Translations under genes and position numbers: made by a program
From: DATARH01 sp036008175
Lineage (GTDB): Bacteria; Pseudomonadota; Alphaproteobacteria; ATCC43930; CGMCC-115725
NCBI GenBank assembly: GCA_036008175.1
Contig: DASYOB010000129.1
Coordinates: 1-6,085, forward strand
Reading direction: 5' to 3'
DNA: 6,085 bases
Notes under the pieces: generated by a model
What the model saw: the letters and a program-made list of their open reading frames with translations, nothing else
Databases searched by the model: none
What the model was told of the DNA's origin: nothing
In this document: positions 5,701-6,085 of the stretch, piece by piece
How the letters are laid out: every line of letters begins with the position of its first letter
Numbering within the stretch: position 1 is the stretch's first letter

Positions 5701-5852
5701 TGTAGAGAAAACCGGCGGACTTCCGATTCGGTGACCCATGATGCATTCGGGCGGCCGGTGCTGGGCTGGGGTGGCGCTGGTAGCCTCAGCCTAACGCCGC
5801 GGCCGGCACGAGGGCGGCTGCCCGGCTCACAGGGGCGGCGTAACGGTCCCGG

Positions 5853-6085
5853 TCACTTAGTATGGGCGTCGAGCCATTGCCTTGCAGCTAAATTTCCTCT
5901 GTCAGATGCTTCCTTCATCCACATACGTCCCTGCACCGCATTACCCGAAATCGATTTGTCTACGCCTAACCCGTTAACGTACATGTATCCAAGGTTATAT
6001 TGAGCATCCGCATTTCCCTGTTCAGCCGCTTTAAAATACCACTTCATAGCTTTGAGATAGTCTAATCTTGGTACACCTTGACCTA
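5853..6085 (-). CDS. Sel1-repeat (SLR) protein, C-terminal part
   Basis: The frame stays open upstream of the internal ATG (6045-6047) to the window edge, reading GQGVPRLDYLKAMKWYFKAA, so the true start lies outside. At least 76 C-terminal residues are present. They contain a typical Sel1-like repeat (A-KWYFKAAEQGNADAQYNLGYMY, then VNGLGV), followed by a degenerate repeat (GRMWMKEASDRGNLAARQWL) and the tail DAHTK. Sel1 repeats are alpha/alpha hairpins related to TPRs that form protein-binding solenoids; the partner cannot be told. Codons such as TTA, AGA, AAT and GGA and about 41% GC over 5941-6085 contrast with the GC-rich neighbours, suggesting horizontal acquisition or unusual origin. It converges with the VWA gene across 178 bases. 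Confidence 0.82.
   Translation of the reverse strand, partial: GQGVPRLDYLKAMKWYFKAAEQGNADAQYNLGYMYVNGLGVDKSISGNAVQGRMWMKEASDRGNLAARQWLDAHTK

Noticed and set aside
5701..5852. Possible tRNA, attachment site or small gene between the VWA and Sel1 genes
   Set aside because: I found no cloverleaf, no convincing inverted or direct repeats, and only an 18-codon ATG frame; nothing supportable in this stretch.

Overview
The window is GC-rich (about 63% in a stretch I counted inside the VWA gene), densely coded, and uses GTG starts freely. Its gene families and GC-rich palindromic intergenic repeats resemble a Bradyrhizobium/Rhodopseudomonas-type alphaproteobacterium. This placement is from pattern recognition, not a search. 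The last ~200 bases are different: the Sel1-repeat gene at the right edge is only about 41% GC.

Left part (1-1424): the 3' end of an LLM-class flavin-dependent oxidoreductase runs into a convergent type II toxin-antitoxin operon on the minus strand. The operon encodes a FitA-like ribbon-helix-helix antitoxin and a PIN-domain VapC toxin, joined by a 4-base GTGA overlap. Its promoter has a perfect TTGACA -35 box, and a candidate operator lies over the -10. A hypothetical plus-strand gene (1028-1405) with coding-like base composition follows.

Middle part (1425-3408): a 368-aa beta-lactamase-fold serine hydrolase on the minus strand is transcribed divergently from a plus-strand run. The run starts with a solitary tatA, with no tatB or tatC beside it, then a small SET-domain protein. 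tatA and the SET gene share a reading frame and are separated by one amber stop and ten further sense codons.

Right part (3445-5674): a MoxR-type AAA+ ATPase is followed by its usual partner, a CoxE-like von Willebrand factor A protein. Such pairs are thought to act together as a metal- and ATP-dependent chaperone or maturation system; nothing in the window identifies the client. A 130-bp compound palindromic repeat made of several hairpins sits between them. A C/G homopolymer tract follows the VWA gene, and the window ends in the C-terminal part of the Sel1-repeat gene on the minus strand.

Most of the window is ordinary chromosomal content. I see no CRISPR array, phage, transposase, tRNA or rRNA, and no clearly new defence system. 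The points most worth checking are the tatA/SET/moxR/VWA gene order with the in-frame TAG, the repeat inside the moxR-VWA pair, the promoter/operator layout of the toxin-antitoxin operon, and the low-GC Sel1 gene.
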